Source: Streptomyces iakyrus (GTDB lineage: Bacteria; Actinomycetota; Actinomycetes; Streptomycetales; Streptomycetaceae). Taken from it: 64,000 nt of DNA. The position numbers and the translations under genes are program-made. Positions 16,454-25,488 of this stretch are shown here, piece by piece. The notes beneath the pieces were generated by a model. That model was not told the DNA's origin, ran no database searches, and saw only the letters and a list, made by a program, of their open reading frames with translations. The stretch spans positions 434,001-498,000 of the forward strand of contig NZ_JNXI01000001.1 of the NCBI RefSeq assembly GCF_000717055.1, in the 5' to 3' direction. Every line of letters starts with the position of its first letter. Within the stretch, counting starts at the first letter, position 1.

Positions 16454-17418
16454 TGAACGTACGACGACGCCTCATACCCGCCGCCCTGGCCTCCGCTCTC
16501 GGCCTCGGCGCCCTGACCGCCTGCTCCAGCGACAGCGCGGCCTCGGGCAACACGGACAAGTTCGACGTCGTCGCGTCCTTCTACCCGATGGCGTTCCTCG
16601 CCGAGCAGATCGGCGGCGACCACGCGAACGTCACCAGCCTGACCGAGCCCGGCCAGGAGCCGCACGACCTGGAGATCAGCACCCAGCAGCGCGCGCAGCT
16701 GGAGGAGGCCGACGCGGCGCTCTACCTCAAGGGCCTCCAGCCCGCAGTCGACGAAGCCGTCGGCCAGACGGGCATCAAAACCAAGATCGACGCGGCCACG
16801 CTGACCCACCTGGAGGACCACGGCACCGGCGGCCACACCCACGAGGGTGAGGAGGGCCACGCCGAGGAGGAAGGCCACTCCGAGGAGGAGGAGCACGCCC
16901 GCGACCCGCACGTCTGGCTCGACCCGGTGAAGTACGCCGAGATCGCGCAGGGCGTCGGCAAGGCCTTCGAGAAGGCCGATCCCGACCACGCGGCCGACTA
17001 CAAGAAGAACACCGAGGCCCTGGTCAAGAAGCTGAACGGGCTGAACGGCGACTTCGAGAACGGCCTGAAGAACACCAAGACGAAGGTCTTCTTCACCAAC
17101 CACGCCGCCTTCGGCTACCTCGCCGAGCGCTACGGCCTCACGCAGGAGGCCATCTCCGGCATCGACCCCGAGAGCGAGCCCAGCGGCGCCCGCGTCCGGG
17201 AACTCCAGCAGGAGGCGAAGGCCGACGGCGTCACCACCGTCTTCTACGAGACACTGGTCTCCGACAAGACCGCGAAGACCCTCGCCCGCGACGCGAACCT
17301 GAAGACGGACGTCCTCGATCCCCTGGAGGGCATCACGGACAAGTCCCGCGGCGACGACTACTTCCAGGTCATGGAAGCCAACCTCAAGGCCCTGCAGACG
17401 GCCCTGGGAGCCAAGTGA
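16453..17418 (+). CDS. znuA: Zinc ABC transporter substrate-binding lipoprotein
   Basis: The 321-residue cluster A-I metal-binding protein captures zinc outside the membrane. The signal peptide ends in the lipobox LTAC with lipidated C24. The zinc site includes the EPHDLEIS, DPHVWLDP and FFTNHAAFGY histidines and a C-terminal Asp/Glu (PLEGI region). Between them lies an acidic His-rich loop (about residues 117-152, with HTH, GHAEEEGHSEEE), a hallmark of zinc rather than manganese transporters. ATG 16453 is chosen because the promoter and Zur box overlap the alternative ATG at 16444, implying a leaderless mRNA. It heads the znuACB-zur cluster. Confidence 0.95.
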   Translation: MNVRRRLIPAALASALGLGALTACSSDSAASGNTDKFDVVASFYPMAFLAEQIGGDHANVTSLTEPGQEPHDLEISTQQRAQLEEADAALYLKGLQPAVDEAVGQTGIKTKIDAATLTHLEDHGTGGHTHEGEEGHAEEEGHSEEEEHARDPHVWLDPVKYAEIAQGVGKAFEKADPDHAADYKKNTEALVKKLNGLNGDFENGLKNTKTKVFFTNHAAFGYLAERYGLTQEAISGIDPESEPSGARVRELQQEAKADGVTTVFYETLVSDKTAKTLARDANLKTDVLDPLEGITDKSRGDDYFQVMEANLKALQTALGAK

Positions 17419-17438
17419 TCGACCCATCGGAGGACGGC

Positions 17439-18206
17439 ATGACCGAGCCCGTCGTATCCCTGCGCGGGGTCCGCGCGGACCTCGGCTCGCGCCCCGTGCT
17501 GCGCGGCATCGACCTCACCGTGCGCGGCGGCGAGGTCGTCGCCCTGCTCGGCGCGAACGGCTCGGGCAAGTCGACGGCCGTGCGCAGCATCATCGGCCAG
17601 GTGCAGACCGGCGCCGGCGAGATCCGGCTGTTCGGCACGGACCGCAGGCGGTTCCGCGACTGGCACCGCGTGGGCTACGTGCCGCAGCGCACCACGGCCG
17701 CGGGCGGAGTGCCCGCCACGGTGACCGAGGTGGTCTCCTCCGGCCGCCTGTCCCGGGCCCGCTTCGGCGTGCTGCGCAAGGCCGACCACGCGGCCGTACG
17801 GCGTGCCCTGGACCTCGTCGGCATGGCCGACCGGGCCAAGGACTCGGTCGACGCCCTCTCCGGCGGCCAGCACCAGCGCGTCCTCATAGCCCGCGCGCTC
17901 GCCTCCGAACCCGAGCTGCTGATCATGGACGAGCCGATGGCCGGCGTCGACCTGGCCAGCCAGGAGGTCCTCGCGGACACCCTGCGGGAGCAGGTCGGCC
18001 AGGGCACGACCGTGCTGCTCGTGCTGCACGAACTGGGCCCCCTGGAGCCCCTCATCGACCGGGCGGTCGTCCTGCGCGACGGCTGCGTCGTCCACGACGG
18101 GCCGCCCCCGAAGGCCGTCGGTCAGCACGCCCTGCCCGGCCACGACCACGTACACCCGCACGCGCCGGCGGGCGCCGAACCGATCCGCACGGGACTGCTG
18201 AGCTGA
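17439..18206 (+). CDS. znuC: Zinc ABC transporter ATP-binding protein
   Basis: The 255-residue ATPase energises zinc uptake with ZnuA and ZnuB. It has Walker A GANGSGKST (about residues 37-45), a Q-loop region RVGYVPQRTT, signature LSGGQHQR (about 142), Walker B LLIMDEPMAG and the switch His in LVLHELG. ATG 17439 has GGAGG 5 bases upstream and lies 20 bp after znuA; an in-frame GTG at 17415 overlaps the znuA stop and has no ribosome binding site. The gene ends overlapping znuB by one base. Confidence 0.95.
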   Translation: MTEPVVSLRGVRADLGSRPVLRGIDLTVRGGEVVALLGANGSGKSTAVRSIIGQVQTGAGEIRLFGTDRRRFRDWHRVGYVPQRTTAAGGVPATVTEVVSSGRLSRARFGVLRKADHAAVRRALDLVGMADRAKDSVDALSGGQHQRVLIARALASEPELLIMDEPMAGVDLASQEVLADTLREQVGQGTTVLLVLHELGPLEPLIDRAVVLRDGCVVHDGPPPKAVGQHALPGHDHVHPHAPAGAEPIRTGLLS

Positions 18207-19108
18207 TGGACTTCCTCGACTACGCCTTCATGCAGCGGGCCCTGCTCGCCGCCGTCCTGGTCGGCATCACGGCCCCCGCCGTGGGGATCTACCTGGTCCA
18301 GCGCCGCCAGGCCCTGATGGGCGACGGCATCGGCCACGTGGCGATGACCGGTGTCGGTCTCGGCTTCCTGCTGACCTGGTCCCCGGTGTGGACGGCGGCC
18401 CTCGTCTCGATCCTCGGCGCGGTCCTCATGGAGCTGATCCGCTGGTACGGCAAGACCCGCGGCGACATCGCCCTCGCGATGCTGTTCTACGGCGGCATGG
18501 CCGGCGGTGTGATGTTCATCAACCTCGCGCCCACCGGCTCCAACGCCAATCTGACGTCGTACCTGTTCGGCTCGCTGTCGACGGTGTCCGAGTCGGACGT
18601 CACCGCGATCTGCGTGCTCGCCGCCTTCGTCGTGCTGGTCACCCTCGGTCTGCGGCGGCAGCTGTTCGCGGTCAGCCAGGACGAGGAGTTCGCCCGGGTG
18701 ACGGGCCTGCCGGTGCGCATGCTGAACCTGCTGACGGCGGTCACCGCGGCCGTCACGGTGACGGTGGCGATGCGCGTGGTCGGGCTGCTGCTGGTCAGCG
18801 CGCTGATGGTGGTGCCGGTCGCGGCCGCACAGCAGATCGGCCGGAGCTTCGCCGCGACGTTCGCCATCGCCGTGGCCATCGGGGTGAGCGTGACGATCGG
18901 CGGCACGGTCACCTCGTACTACCAGGACGTGCCGCCCGGCGCGACGATCGTGCTGCTGACCATCGGCGCGTTCATCGTGCTGACGGCGCTCGCGGCGCCG
19001 CTGGCCCGCCGCCGCGCCCGCGCCGCGGCGGGCGGGGACACGACGGGCGACCCCGCCGAGTGCGCGATTCCGGGCAGCCGGGCGGCGACCGACGAAGTCG
19101 GCGTCTGA
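18206..19108 (+). CDS. znuB: Zinc ABC transporter permease
   Basis: The 300-residue membrane protein of the ABC-3 family has about eight or nine helices. Family features are FMQRALLAAVLVGITAPAVGIYLVQRRQALMGDGIGHVAMTG at the N-terminus, with the conserved D-G-I-x-H motif, and VGLLLVSALMVVPVAAAQQI in the middle. The start codon shares the A of the znuC stop codon (TGATG), so translation is probably coupled. The last 30 residues are a charged tail with two extra Cys, of no known function. Confidence 0.94.
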   Translation: MDFLDYAFMQRALLAAVLVGITAPAVGIYLVQRRQALMGDGIGHVAMTGVGLGFLLTWSPVWTAALVSILGAVLMELIRWYGKTRGDIALAMLFYGGMAGGVMFINLAPTGSNANLTSYLFGSLSTVSESDVTAICVLAAFVVLVTLGLRRQLFAVSQDEEFARVTGLPVRMLNLLTAVTAAVTVTVAMRVVGLLLVSALMVVPVAAAQQIGRSFAATFAIAVAIGVSVTIGGTVTSYYQDVPPGATIVLLTIGAFIVLTALAAPLARRRARAAAGGDTTGDPAECAIPGSRAATDEVGV

Positions 19109-19166
19109 CCGCCCCCGCCACGGGCTGGCACAATGGCCCGGGCAAGGCAGACGTGAGGAGGCAACG

Positions 19167-19586
19167 GTGACGACCGCTGGACCGTCCGTGAAGGGCCGCG
19201 CCACCAAGCAGCGGGCCGCTGTGGCGGCGGCCCTGCAGGAGGTCGACGAGTTCCGCAGCGCGCAGGAACTGCACGACATGCTCAAGCACAAGGGCGACTC
19301 GGTCGGGCTCACCACGGTCTACCGCACCCTGCAGTCCCTCGCCGACGCCGGTGAGGTCGACGTCCTGCGGACCGCCGACGGCGAGTCCGTCTACCGGCGT
19401 TGTTCCACCGACGACCATCACCACCACCTCGTGTGCCGGAGCTGCGGCAAGGCCGTCGAGGTCGAAGGGCCGGCGGTGGAGAAGTGGGCCGAGTCCATCG
19501 CGGCGGAGCACGGGTATGTGAACGTGGCTCACACGGTGGAGATTTTCGGGACCTGTGCGGACTGTGCGGGGACCTCCGACGGTTGA
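19167..19586 (+). CDS. zur: Zinc uptake regulator Zur (Fur family)
   Basis: The 139-residue Fur-family repressor senses zinc and shuts off znuA. The DNA-binding half contains TTVYRTLQSLADAGEVD (residues about 49-65). The metal half has C79, DDHHHHLVC (H84-H87, C90) and C93, and the C-terminal pair C130/C133. C90, C93, C130 and C133 form the structural zinc site of Fur proteins; C79 and the His cluster form the sensing sites. The protein lacks features of iron-sensing Fur. GAGGAGG precedes the GTG start. It follows znuB by 58 bp with a possible weak promoter of its own, and the repeat copy B ends the transcript region. Confidence 0.95.
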   Translation: MTTAGPSVKGRATKQRAAVAAALQEVDEFRSAQELHDMLKHKGDSVGLTTVYRTLQSLADAGEVDVLRTADGESVYRRCSTDDHHHHLVCRSCGKAVEVEGPAVEKWAESIAAEHGYVNVAHTVEIFGTCADCAGTSDG

Positions 19587-19616
19587 TCGCCGTGGGGCTT
19601 GTGTCCGGTCGCCGGC

Positions 19617-19660
19617 TGCGGGTGCACCGTGGCTTGTCGCGCAGTTCCCCGCGCCCCTGG
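19617..19660 (-). repeat. Dispersed intergenic repeat, copy B
   Basis: Read on the complement it starts CAGGGGCGCGGGGAAC, continues TGCGCGACAAGCCACGG and ends with CACCCGCA. It matches copy C at about 85 percent and shares both ends with copy A. It fills most of the 97-bp gap between the convergent zur and DHA2 genes. Confidence 0.75.
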
Positions 19661-19683
19661 GGCACGTTCCCGTCAGCTCGGTC

Positions 19684-21084
19684 TTAGGCAGAGGGCACCG
19701 CGCACCGGGTGGCGAGTGCGCGCCGGACGAGCAGGGACAGGGCCGTCGAGGCCAGGATCACGGTGCCGCCGATGCGCAGGATGAGGTCGTAGGCGGGTTC
19801 CGGGCCGGTCTCGGGGGTGAGCGAGGTGATGGCCGCCGCCGTCGCCGCGAGGCCGATGGCGCCCAGTGTGACGAGGGCGGTGAGGACGACGCCCGAGGCC
19901 TCGCCGGCCCGGGCGGGCGGGACGACCTGCTGGGTGGCCACACTGGCGAAGGTCCAGCCCAGGCCGAGCCCGAGTGCGCACCAGGTGAAGACCGGCAGGT
20001 AGACCCACCAGGACCAGGCCCAGCTGAGCCCGATCATGCCGGTGCCGGCGACGACCCCGGCCAGGGCCATGACGCCGGTGGCGCGCATCCGGCCGGACAG
20101 CCAGGCGCCGATGGGCCCCGAGCAGGCCACCATGACGGCCGGGGCGAGGAACACCGTGCCGGACAGGACCGCCGACAGGCCCCGCACCTGCTGCAACTGG
20201 AGGGTGGCGAGGAACACGGTGACGGCGTAGCCCGTGTTGGCCACCGAACCCATCACGGTGACGAGGTCGAAGCGGATGTTGCGGAACAGCCGGAAGTCGA
20301 CCAGCGGATGCCGGCAGGTCCGTTCCCGCAGGACGAACAGGGCGCCGGCCACCACGGCGGCTCCGAACAGGGCGAGCGTGCGGGCGTGGTCCCAGCCCCA
20401 GGCGCTGCCCCGCTCCACGGCCAGGGTCAGGGCGGCCAGGCTCGTCACGACGGCCAGGCAGCCGGGCAGGTCGACCTGGCGCGGGGCGCTCTCGTCCCGC
20501 GAGTCCGGCACGTACCGCAGGGCGATCAGCAGGGCGAGGGCGCTCAGCGGAGCCAGCAGCCAGAAGATCCACCGCCAGCCCGGCCCGTCGGTGAAACCGC
20601 CGCCGACGAACGGCCCGAGGGCGGTGCCGACGTTGGCGATCCCGAACATCGCCCCGAGCGCCCGGGCCCGGGCCGCCCCGGGAAAGGCGTTGGTGATCAC
20701 GGACACCGACACCGGGAAGATCAGCGCCGCGCCCGCGCCCTGCACGATCCGGGCCGCGACGAGCACACCCAGGCTCGGTGCCAGGGCGCAGCCGACGGAG
20801 GCGGCGGCGAACAGCCCGGTCCCGGCCAGCAGGACCGGACGCCGGCCGAGGAGATCGCCCAGCCGCCCGCCGACGATGAACAGGCAGCCGACGGCGAGCA
20901 TGTAGGCCGACAGCGTCCACTGCGCCGCGGAGACGGTCGTGTCCAGCTCGTCGGCGATCCCGGGGATCGCCAGGTTGAGCGCGAAGAAGTCCAGCTGGAT
21001 GCAGAACAGGGCGAGGGAGGAGGCGAGGAAGATCCCGGCCCGTCGTGTGCTCCGCCGGGGCGCGCCGACGGCGGTGGAACCCAT
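19684..21084 (-). CDS. MFS transporter, DHA2 (14-TM) family
   Basis: A 466-residue exporter with LDFFALNLAIPGIADELD in the first helix (motif D1 of DHA2 pumps), GGRLGDLLGRRPVLLAG as motif A and GPFVGGGFTDGPGWRWIFWLLAP as motif C. About 14 helices are visible. ATG 21084 (MGSTAVGAPRRS) is preferred; the frame continues upstream as Arg/Pro-rich sequence. It is convergent with zur and upstream of nothing on its strand. Family members export drugs or antibiotics, and no biosynthetic cluster is near. It is not closely similar to the other DHA2 pump at 7687. Confidence 0.9.
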   Translation of the reverse strand: MGSTAVGAPRRSTRRAGIFLASSLALFCIQLDFFALNLAIPGIADELDTTVSAAQWTLSAYMLAVGCLFIVGGRLGDLLGRRPVLLAGTGLFAAASVGCALAPSLGVLVAARIVQGAGAALIFPVSVSVITNAFPGAARARALGAMFGIANVGTALGPFVGGGFTDGPGWRWIFWLLAPLSALALLIALRYVPDSRDESAPRQVDLPGCLAVVTSLAALTLAVERGSAWGWDHARTLALFGAAVVAGALFVLRERTCRHPLVDFRLFRNIRFDLVTVMGSVANTGYAVTVFLATLQLQQVRGLSAVLSGTVFLAPAVMVACSGPIGAWLSGRMRATGVMALAGVVAGTGMIGLSWAWSWWVYLPVFTWCALGLGLGWTFASVATQQVVPPARAGEASGVVLTALVTLGAIGLAATAAAITSLTPETGPEPAYDLILRIGGTVILASTALSLLVRRALATRCAVPSA

Positions 21085-21148
21085 GCCCCCAGGACACCGC
21101 CGCCGCGGCCCGGCTGCCACCGGGGGGATGCCGGGCCGCCCCCGCGCG

Positions 21149-21982
21149 CTACGGCTGCTCGCCCTCCATGGCCAGCAGCTCCTCGTTCGGGACGGCACCG
21201 CCGAAGCGCCGGTCCCGGGAGGCGAACTCCAGGCAGGCCCGCCACAGGTCGCGCCGGTCGAAGTCGGGCCACAGCACGTCCTGGAAGACCATCTCTGCGT
21301 AGGCGCTCTGCCAGATCAGGTAGTTCGAGGTGCGCTGCTCACCGCTGGGCCGCAGGAACAGGTCCACGTCCGGCATGTCCGGGTAGTACATGTACTTCGC
21401 GAAGGTCTTCTCGTTGACCTTGGACGGGTCGAGCCTGCCGCTCTTCACGTCCTCCGCCATGGCCTGGGCGGCGTCGGCGATCTCGGCCCGGCCCCCGTAG
21501 TTCATGCAGAAGTACAGGGTCAGCCGGTCGTTGCCCTTGGTCTGCTCCTGGGCGACCTGGAGCTCCTTGGCGACCGAGCGCCACAGCTTGGGCATGCGGC
21601 CCACCCAGCGCACCCGGATGCCCAGCTCGTCGAGCTGGTCGCGGGTCTTGCGGATGAAGTCCCGGTTGAAGTTCATCAGGAAGCGCACCTCGTCGGGCGA
21701 GCGCTTCCAGTTCTCGGTGGAGAAGGCGTACAGGGAGATGGCGCCCACGCCCATCTCGATGCCCCCCTGGAGGACGTCCAGCACGCGCTCGGCGCCGACC
21801 TTGTGCCCTTCGGTGCGCGGCAGGCCCCGGTCCTTGGCCCAGCGGCCGTTGCCGTCCATGACGATCGCCACATGCTGCGGTACGAACTCCCCGGGGATCT
21901 TCGGGGGCCGCGCGCCGGACGGGTGCGGCTCCGGCGTCCTGTACTCCCGGCGCTGGCGCCCCAGGATCCCGCGTACGGCCAT
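21149..21982 (-). CDS. uppS: Isoprenyl transferase (undecaprenyl-diphosphate synthase type)
   Basis: The 277-residue cis-prenyltransferase builds long-chain polyprenyl diphosphate, the lipid carrier for cell-wall synthesis. It has the catalytic motif [13 protein letters not shown] (D43), region [28 protein letters not shown] and the terminal [25 protein letters not shown] with basic substrate-binding residues. ATG 21982 fits the family start ([15 protein letters not shown]). It follows recO by 55 bp on the same strand, the usual actinobacterial recO-uppS order, and is probably co-transcribed. Confidence 0.95.
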   Translation of the reverse strand: MAVRGILGRQRREYRTPEPHPSGARPPKIPGEFVPQHVAIVMDGNGRWAKDRGLPRTEGHKVGAERVLDVLQGGIEMGVGAISLYAFSTENWKRSPDEVRFLMNFNRDFIRKTRDQLDELGIRVRWVGRMPKLWRSVAKELQVAQEQTKGNDRLTLYFCMNYGGRAEIADAAQAMAEDVKSGRLDPSKVNEKTFAKYMYYPDMPDVDLFLRPSGEQRTSNYLIWQSAYAEMVFQDVLWPDFDRRDLWRACLEFASRDRRFGGAVPNEELLAMEGEQP

Positions 21983-22037
21983 GTGTTTCTCGTCTCCTCG
22001 TGCTCGCTTGCTTGTGTTGCGGTGCTTCTCCGCCGCG

Positions 22038-22784
22038 CTACTTCTCGACGTAGCGCAGGGAGCGCAGCCCGCGCTCCATGTGCCAGTGCAGATACGCGGA
22101 CACCAGCCCGCTGCCCTCGCGGACATAGCGCGCCTCGCACGCGTCCGCGGTCTCCCAGTCTCCCGTAAGCAGGGCGCCGAGGAGTTCCAGGGCCTGAGGC
22201 GAGGGTACGACGCTGCCGGGCACCCGGCAGTCCGCGCAGACGGATCCGCCCGACGCGACGGAGAAGAACCGGTTGGGCCCGGGCATCCCGCACTTCGCGC
22301 AGTCGGTGAAGCTCGGGGCGTACCCGTTGACGGCGAGGGAGCGGAGCAGGAACGCGTCGAGCACGAGGTGCGGCGCGTGCTCCCCCCGGGCCAGGGTCCG
22401 CAGGCCGCCGACCAGCAGCAGGTACTGCTGCACGGCCGGCTCCCCCTCATGGTCGGTGAACCGCTCGGCGGTCTCCAGCATGACGGTGCCGGCCGTGTAC
22501 CGCGCGTAGTCGCTGACGATCCCGCCGCCGTACGGCGCGATGGTCTCGCTCTGCGTGCACAGCGGCAGCCCACGCCCGACGAGCTCGCTCCCCTTGGCGA
22601 AGAACTGCACGTCGACGTGGGAGAACGGCTCCAGGCGCGCACCGAATTTCGACTTCGTCCGGCGCACGCCCCGGGCCACCGCGCGCACCCGTCCGTGACC
22701 GCGCGTGAGCAGCGTGATGATCCGGTCCGCCTCACCCAGCTTCTGGGTGCGCAGCACGATGCCGTCGTCGCGGAACAGACTCAT
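22038..22784 (-). CDS. recO: DNA repair protein RecO
   Basis: The 248-residue protein helps load RecA on gapped DNA with RecR. The N-terminal OB fold starts [28 protein letters not shown], and the helical C-terminal domain includes the zinc motif CAKCG ... CADC (residues about 182-205) found in many RecO proteins. The length is normal. It is followed by uppS and preceded at 26 bp by the small gene 22811-23026. The era gene, next to recO in many actinobacteria, lies 21 kb away here. Confidence 0.94.
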   Translation of the reverse strand: MSLFRDDGIVLRTQKLGEADRIITLLTRGHGRVRAVARGVRRTKSKFGARLEPFSHVDVQFFAKGSELVGRGLPLCTQSETIAPYGGGIVSDYARYTAGTVMLETAERFTDHEGEPAVQQYLLLVGGLRTLARGEHAPHLVLDAFLLRSLAVNGYAPSFTDCAKCGMPGPNRFFSVASGGSVCADCRVPGSVVPSPQALELLGALLTGDWETADACEARYVREGSGLVSAYLHWHMERGLRSLRYVEK

Positions 22785-22810
22785 GGAGCCATTCTGGCAG
22801 GGTCGTCACG

Positions 22811-23026
22811 TCAAGGGACCTCGCCCCTGCTGCGGGCGTTGGCGTATGCGGTCGCCGCGCGCAGCCGCTCGGCCGGGGTGGCGTGCCGGACGGCTCCGGG
22901 GTCGGCGTCCCACTCCCTGCCGCCCCCGTACGGCCGCAACTGCACATAGGGCCCCTCATGCCCCATCACGATGCCGATGCGGCCGCTGCGGGTGTCAACG
23001 ACGTACGCGCCGACGGGAGGCTTCAT
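22811..23026 (-). CDS. Small conserved protein of unknown function
   Basis: The 71-residue protein (MKPPVGAYVVDTRSGRIG...) has a short beta-rich start followed by a GPYVQLRPYGGGREWD segment and a helical end (ATPAERLRAATAYANARSRG). It looks like a small SH3-like beta barrel with a helical tail. I recall similar short proteins in Streptomyces beside phage-like or regulatory small genes. The ATG at 23026 overlaps the stop of the preceding small gene by ATGA, so the two are translationally coupled. It lacks a strong ribosome binding site of its own. No function is assigned. Confidence 0.7.
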   Translation of the reverse strand: MKPPVGAYVVDTRSGRIGIVMGHEGPYVQLRPYGGGREWDADPGAVRHATPAERLRAATAYANARSRGEVP

Positions 23027-23229
23027 CGCGGCACCGCCGCGAGCCGCCGGGCGGTATCCGATGCACACCTGCCCCCTTCGCTGAGCGGGCAGGGCGCTTC
23101 CCTCACAAAACTCACCGGGTCAAGTCCCGGTGAGGGCAGGATAATTCCGTCCTTGACGAGTTCTGCCCGCAATTCTTTCAACGCGTCCTCCGCTCCTTCG
23201 GCGCAGAGCGCCGAGTGTCGTGCCTCCAC
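23023..23229 (-). CDS. Small protein of unknown function, coupled to the next gene
   Basis: The 68-residue protein starts at GTG 23229, 9 bases after AGGAGG. It shows ALKELRAELVKDGIILPSPGLDP and a C-terminal GGRCASDTARRLAAVPR, a pattern shared by small Streptomyces proteins ending in C-x-x-x-T-A-x-x-L. It seems helical at both ends. The stop overlaps the next small gene by 4 bases, so the pair is a bicistronic unit. The pair reads toward recO. Function unknown. Confidence 0.65.
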   Translation of the reverse strand: MEARHSALCAEGAEDALKELRAELVKDGIILPSPGLDPVSFVREAPCPLSEGGRCASDTARRLAAVPR

Positions 23230-23435
23230 CGTGCTCCCCCTCCTGTCGTGTTTTCACTCTTCGCATCTCCCCGGTCACGCTCCGCGTCTACACTCAGGAA
23301 GGGTCTGTGCCGTACAACTGCGGCGCGGCACAAAGGGGTTCGGTACGGGATGCCGCAAAACACCCCTGGGAGAATCGCTTTGGGGAGGCCGATGGCGACG
23401 AGCGGCATGCTGCGGTCCGTTGAGACAATCCAGCT

Positions 23436-23939
23436 GTGCAAACACCACAGGGGAATGCGCAGCCGGAATGGGGCATGCGTCCCGCGCGGCCGGCGGATGT
23501 CGAGGCGATAGCGGAACTACGGGCCGTGGTGATGCGCCCGGGCCTGGAGCGGTTGGGCCGTTACGACGAACACCGGGTCCGGCAGCGGCTGCGGGACGGC
23601 TTCTGCGCACAGCACACGTCGGTCATCACGAGCGCCGGCGATTTCGCGGGCAGCGTGGCGCTGCGCCCGTCCGAAACCGGCCACTGGCTGGAGCACTTCT
23701 ACCTCGCTCCGGCACTCCAGGGCCGGGGCCTGGGCTCCGTGGTCCTGGGAACCCTTCTGGGCAGGACGGACGCCTCCGGTCACCTCGTCCGCCTGAACGT
23801 CCTCCAGGGCAGCCGGGCCCGCCACCTCTACGAACGGCACGGCTTCACGGTGGAGAGGCAGGACGCGATCGACGTCTTCATGCTGCGATCGCCGGGGGCC
23901 GGTCCCGGAGCTTCGGCCAACCGCACCACCGTGGGGTAA
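23436..23939 (+). CDS. GNAT-family N-acetyltransferase
   Basis: The 167-residue protein has a single GNAT fold: MRPARPADVEAIAELRAVVM at the start, HFYLAPALQGRGLGSVVL as the acetyl-CoA-binding motif A (Q-x-x-G-x-G), and NVLQGSRARHLYERHGFTVE as motif B, typical of RimJ/PhnO-like small acetyltransferases. The start GTG at 23436 lies 6 bases after GACAAT (23424-23429), a possible -10 element of a leaderless mRNA; an in-frame ATG at 23475 begins the conserved domain. The acceptor is unknown. It diverges from the small pair and precedes the secreted hydrolase by 66 bp. Confidence 0.85.
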   Translation: MQTPQGNAQPEWGMRPARPADVEAIAELRAVVMRPGLERLGRYDEHRVRQRLRDGFCAQHTSVITSAGDFAGSVALRPSETGHWLEHFYLAPALQGRGLGSVVLGTLLGRTDASGHLVRLNVLQGSRARHLYERHGFTVERQDAIDVFMLRSPGAGPGASANRTTVG

Positions 23940-24005
23940 TCCCCCTGGAATAGCGGGAGTTACCCGGATGTGGCCGCACGCCGAAGTCCGCCAGGCTTGC
24001 TCGGC

Positions 24006-25481
24006 ATGAAGCAGATCACGAAACATCTGGCGCTGGTCGCCGTCGCCGGTGCGGTGCTCGGGTTCGCCGGTCCCGGCGGTGCGTCCGAGCCCCCGGCCGC
24101 TCCCCTCGACTGGACCCGGTGCACCGGCCCCGGCCTCGACCCCAGACAGCAGTGCGCCATGCTCGACGTCCCCATGGACTACTCCGACCCCGACAGCCCG
24201 GAGATCCGGATCGCCGTCAGCCGGATCCCCAGTGAGAAACCGTCCGCGCGGCGGGGCACGCTGTTACTCATCCCGGGCGGGCCCGGCGGGGACAGCCTCG
24301 GCGACCCCTCCGGCAAGGGGCAGAAGCTGCCGCAGCGGGTGCGGGACGCTTACGATCTCGTCGGGTTCGCGCCGCGCGGGATGGCGCCCTCCACCTCCGT
24401 CGACTGCAAGGCCGACCCCGCCGACATCAGCATGACGAAGCGTGTGCCCTGGCCGGCCCCGGACGGTTCCATCGACGGGAACATGGCCACCGCCCGGCGT
24501 ACGGCCGAGGCCTGTGTCCGCAACGGCGGTGAGCTGATCCGGCACATCAGCACCGCCAACGAGGCCCGTGACCTGGACCGCCTGCGGGCCGCCCTCGGCG
24601 AGCAGAAGATCTCCGCGTGGGGTGTCTCGTACGGCACCTACGTCGGCGCGGTCTACGGCCAGTTGTTCCCGCACCGCACCGACCGCATCGTGCTGGACAG
24701 CAACAACAACCCCGACCACACCCGCGTGACCCGCAACTGGCTCGCCGCCTTCGAGACCGGGGTCGAGGACAACTTCCCCGAGTTCGCCACGTGGGCGTCC
24801 AGGCCCGGCAATCCCCACCGGCTCGCCCGTACGCCCGCCGAGGTCCGCTCAGGCTTCCTGCGGCTCGCCGCCCGGCTGGACCGCGACCCCCTCCCCTGGC
24901 CCGGCGCCAACCCCCCGCTGCTGGACGGCAACGCGCTCCGCCAGACCATGCTGTCCAGCCTCTACGACCCCGACGGCTACCCGGTCCTGGCCGAGGCCGT
25001 CCGCGCCGCCCGCAGGGGCACCGTGCCGCCCGCGCCCGTGTCCCCGCCGGAGTCGGTCCTGCAGAACCTCGCCGCGGTCGGCGTCGGCACCATCTGCAAC
25101 GACGTCGAGTGGCCCGGCTCCGCCGCCGCGTACCAGAAGGACGTCGACGAGAGCCGGGCCGCGTACCCGCTGACCGCGGGCATGCCGCGCGGGCCGATGG
25201 TGTGTGCCGCGTGGCCGTACAAGCCGAAGGAGCCGGCCGTGCGGATCACCGACCGCGGTCCCTCCAACGTCCTGCTCGTGCAGAACGAGCGGGATGTCGC
25301 CACCCCGCTGGCGGGAGCCCGGAAGCTGCGGCAGGCCCTCGGCGACCGGGCGGTCATGGTCACCGTGAACTCCACCGGCCACGACGCCTATCTGGCCAAC
25401 GGCAATGCCTGCGGTGATGCCACGGTCTCCCGCTTCCTGGCGACGGGCGAACGCCCCCGCCGGGACCTGTACTGCGACTAG
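24006..25481 (+). CDS. Secreted alpha/beta hydrolase, tripeptidyl-aminopeptidase (TAP) type, TTA-containing
   Basis: The 491-residue protein starts with a signal peptide (MKQITKHLALVAVAGAVLGFA). The hydrolase core has the oxyanion region LLLIPGGPGGDS, the nucleophile elbow WGVSYGTYVG (Ser of G-x-S-x-G), an acid in LVQNERDVATPL and the His in VNSTGHDAY before a TAP-like C-terminal lid. TAP enzymes such as SlpD/SlpE and the tripeptidyl aminopeptidase of S. lividans remove N-terminal tripeptides from secreted proteins. Two oddities: the usual GFDPRG-x-G-x-S motif reads GFAPRGMAPST, and codon 87 (24264-24266) is TTA, implying bldA control. It ends 7 bp from the convergent VOC gene. Confidence 0.87.
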   Translation: MKQITKHLALVAVAGAVLGFAGPGGASEPPAAPLDWTRCTGPGLDPRQQCAMLDVPMDYSDPDSPEIRIAVSRIPSEKPSARRGTLLLIPGGPGGDSLGDPSGKGQKLPQRVRDAYDLVGFAPRGMAPSTSVDCKADPADISMTKRVPWPAPDGSIDGNMATARRTAEACVRNGGELIRHISTANEARDLDRLRAALGEQKISAWGVSYGTYVGAVYGQLFPHRTDRIVLDSNNNPDHTRVTRNWLAAFETGVEDNFPEFATWASRPGNPHRLARTPAEVRSGFLRLAARLDRDPLPWPGANPPLLDGNALRQTMLSSLYDPDGYPVLAEAVRAARRGTVPPAPVSPPESVLQNLAAVGVGTICNDVEWPGSAAAYQKDVDESRAAYPLTAGMPRGPMVCAAWPYKPKEPAVRITDRGPSNVLLVQNERDVATPLAGARKLRQALGDRAVMVTVNSTGHDAYLANGNACGDATVSRFLATGERPRRDLYCD

Positions 25482-25488
25482 GGCCCGT

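Noticed and set aside
19684..21084. DHA2 transporter as a resistance gene of a nearby antibiotic cluster
   Set aside because: No biosynthetic genes are within the window; neighbours are zur, uppS and recO.
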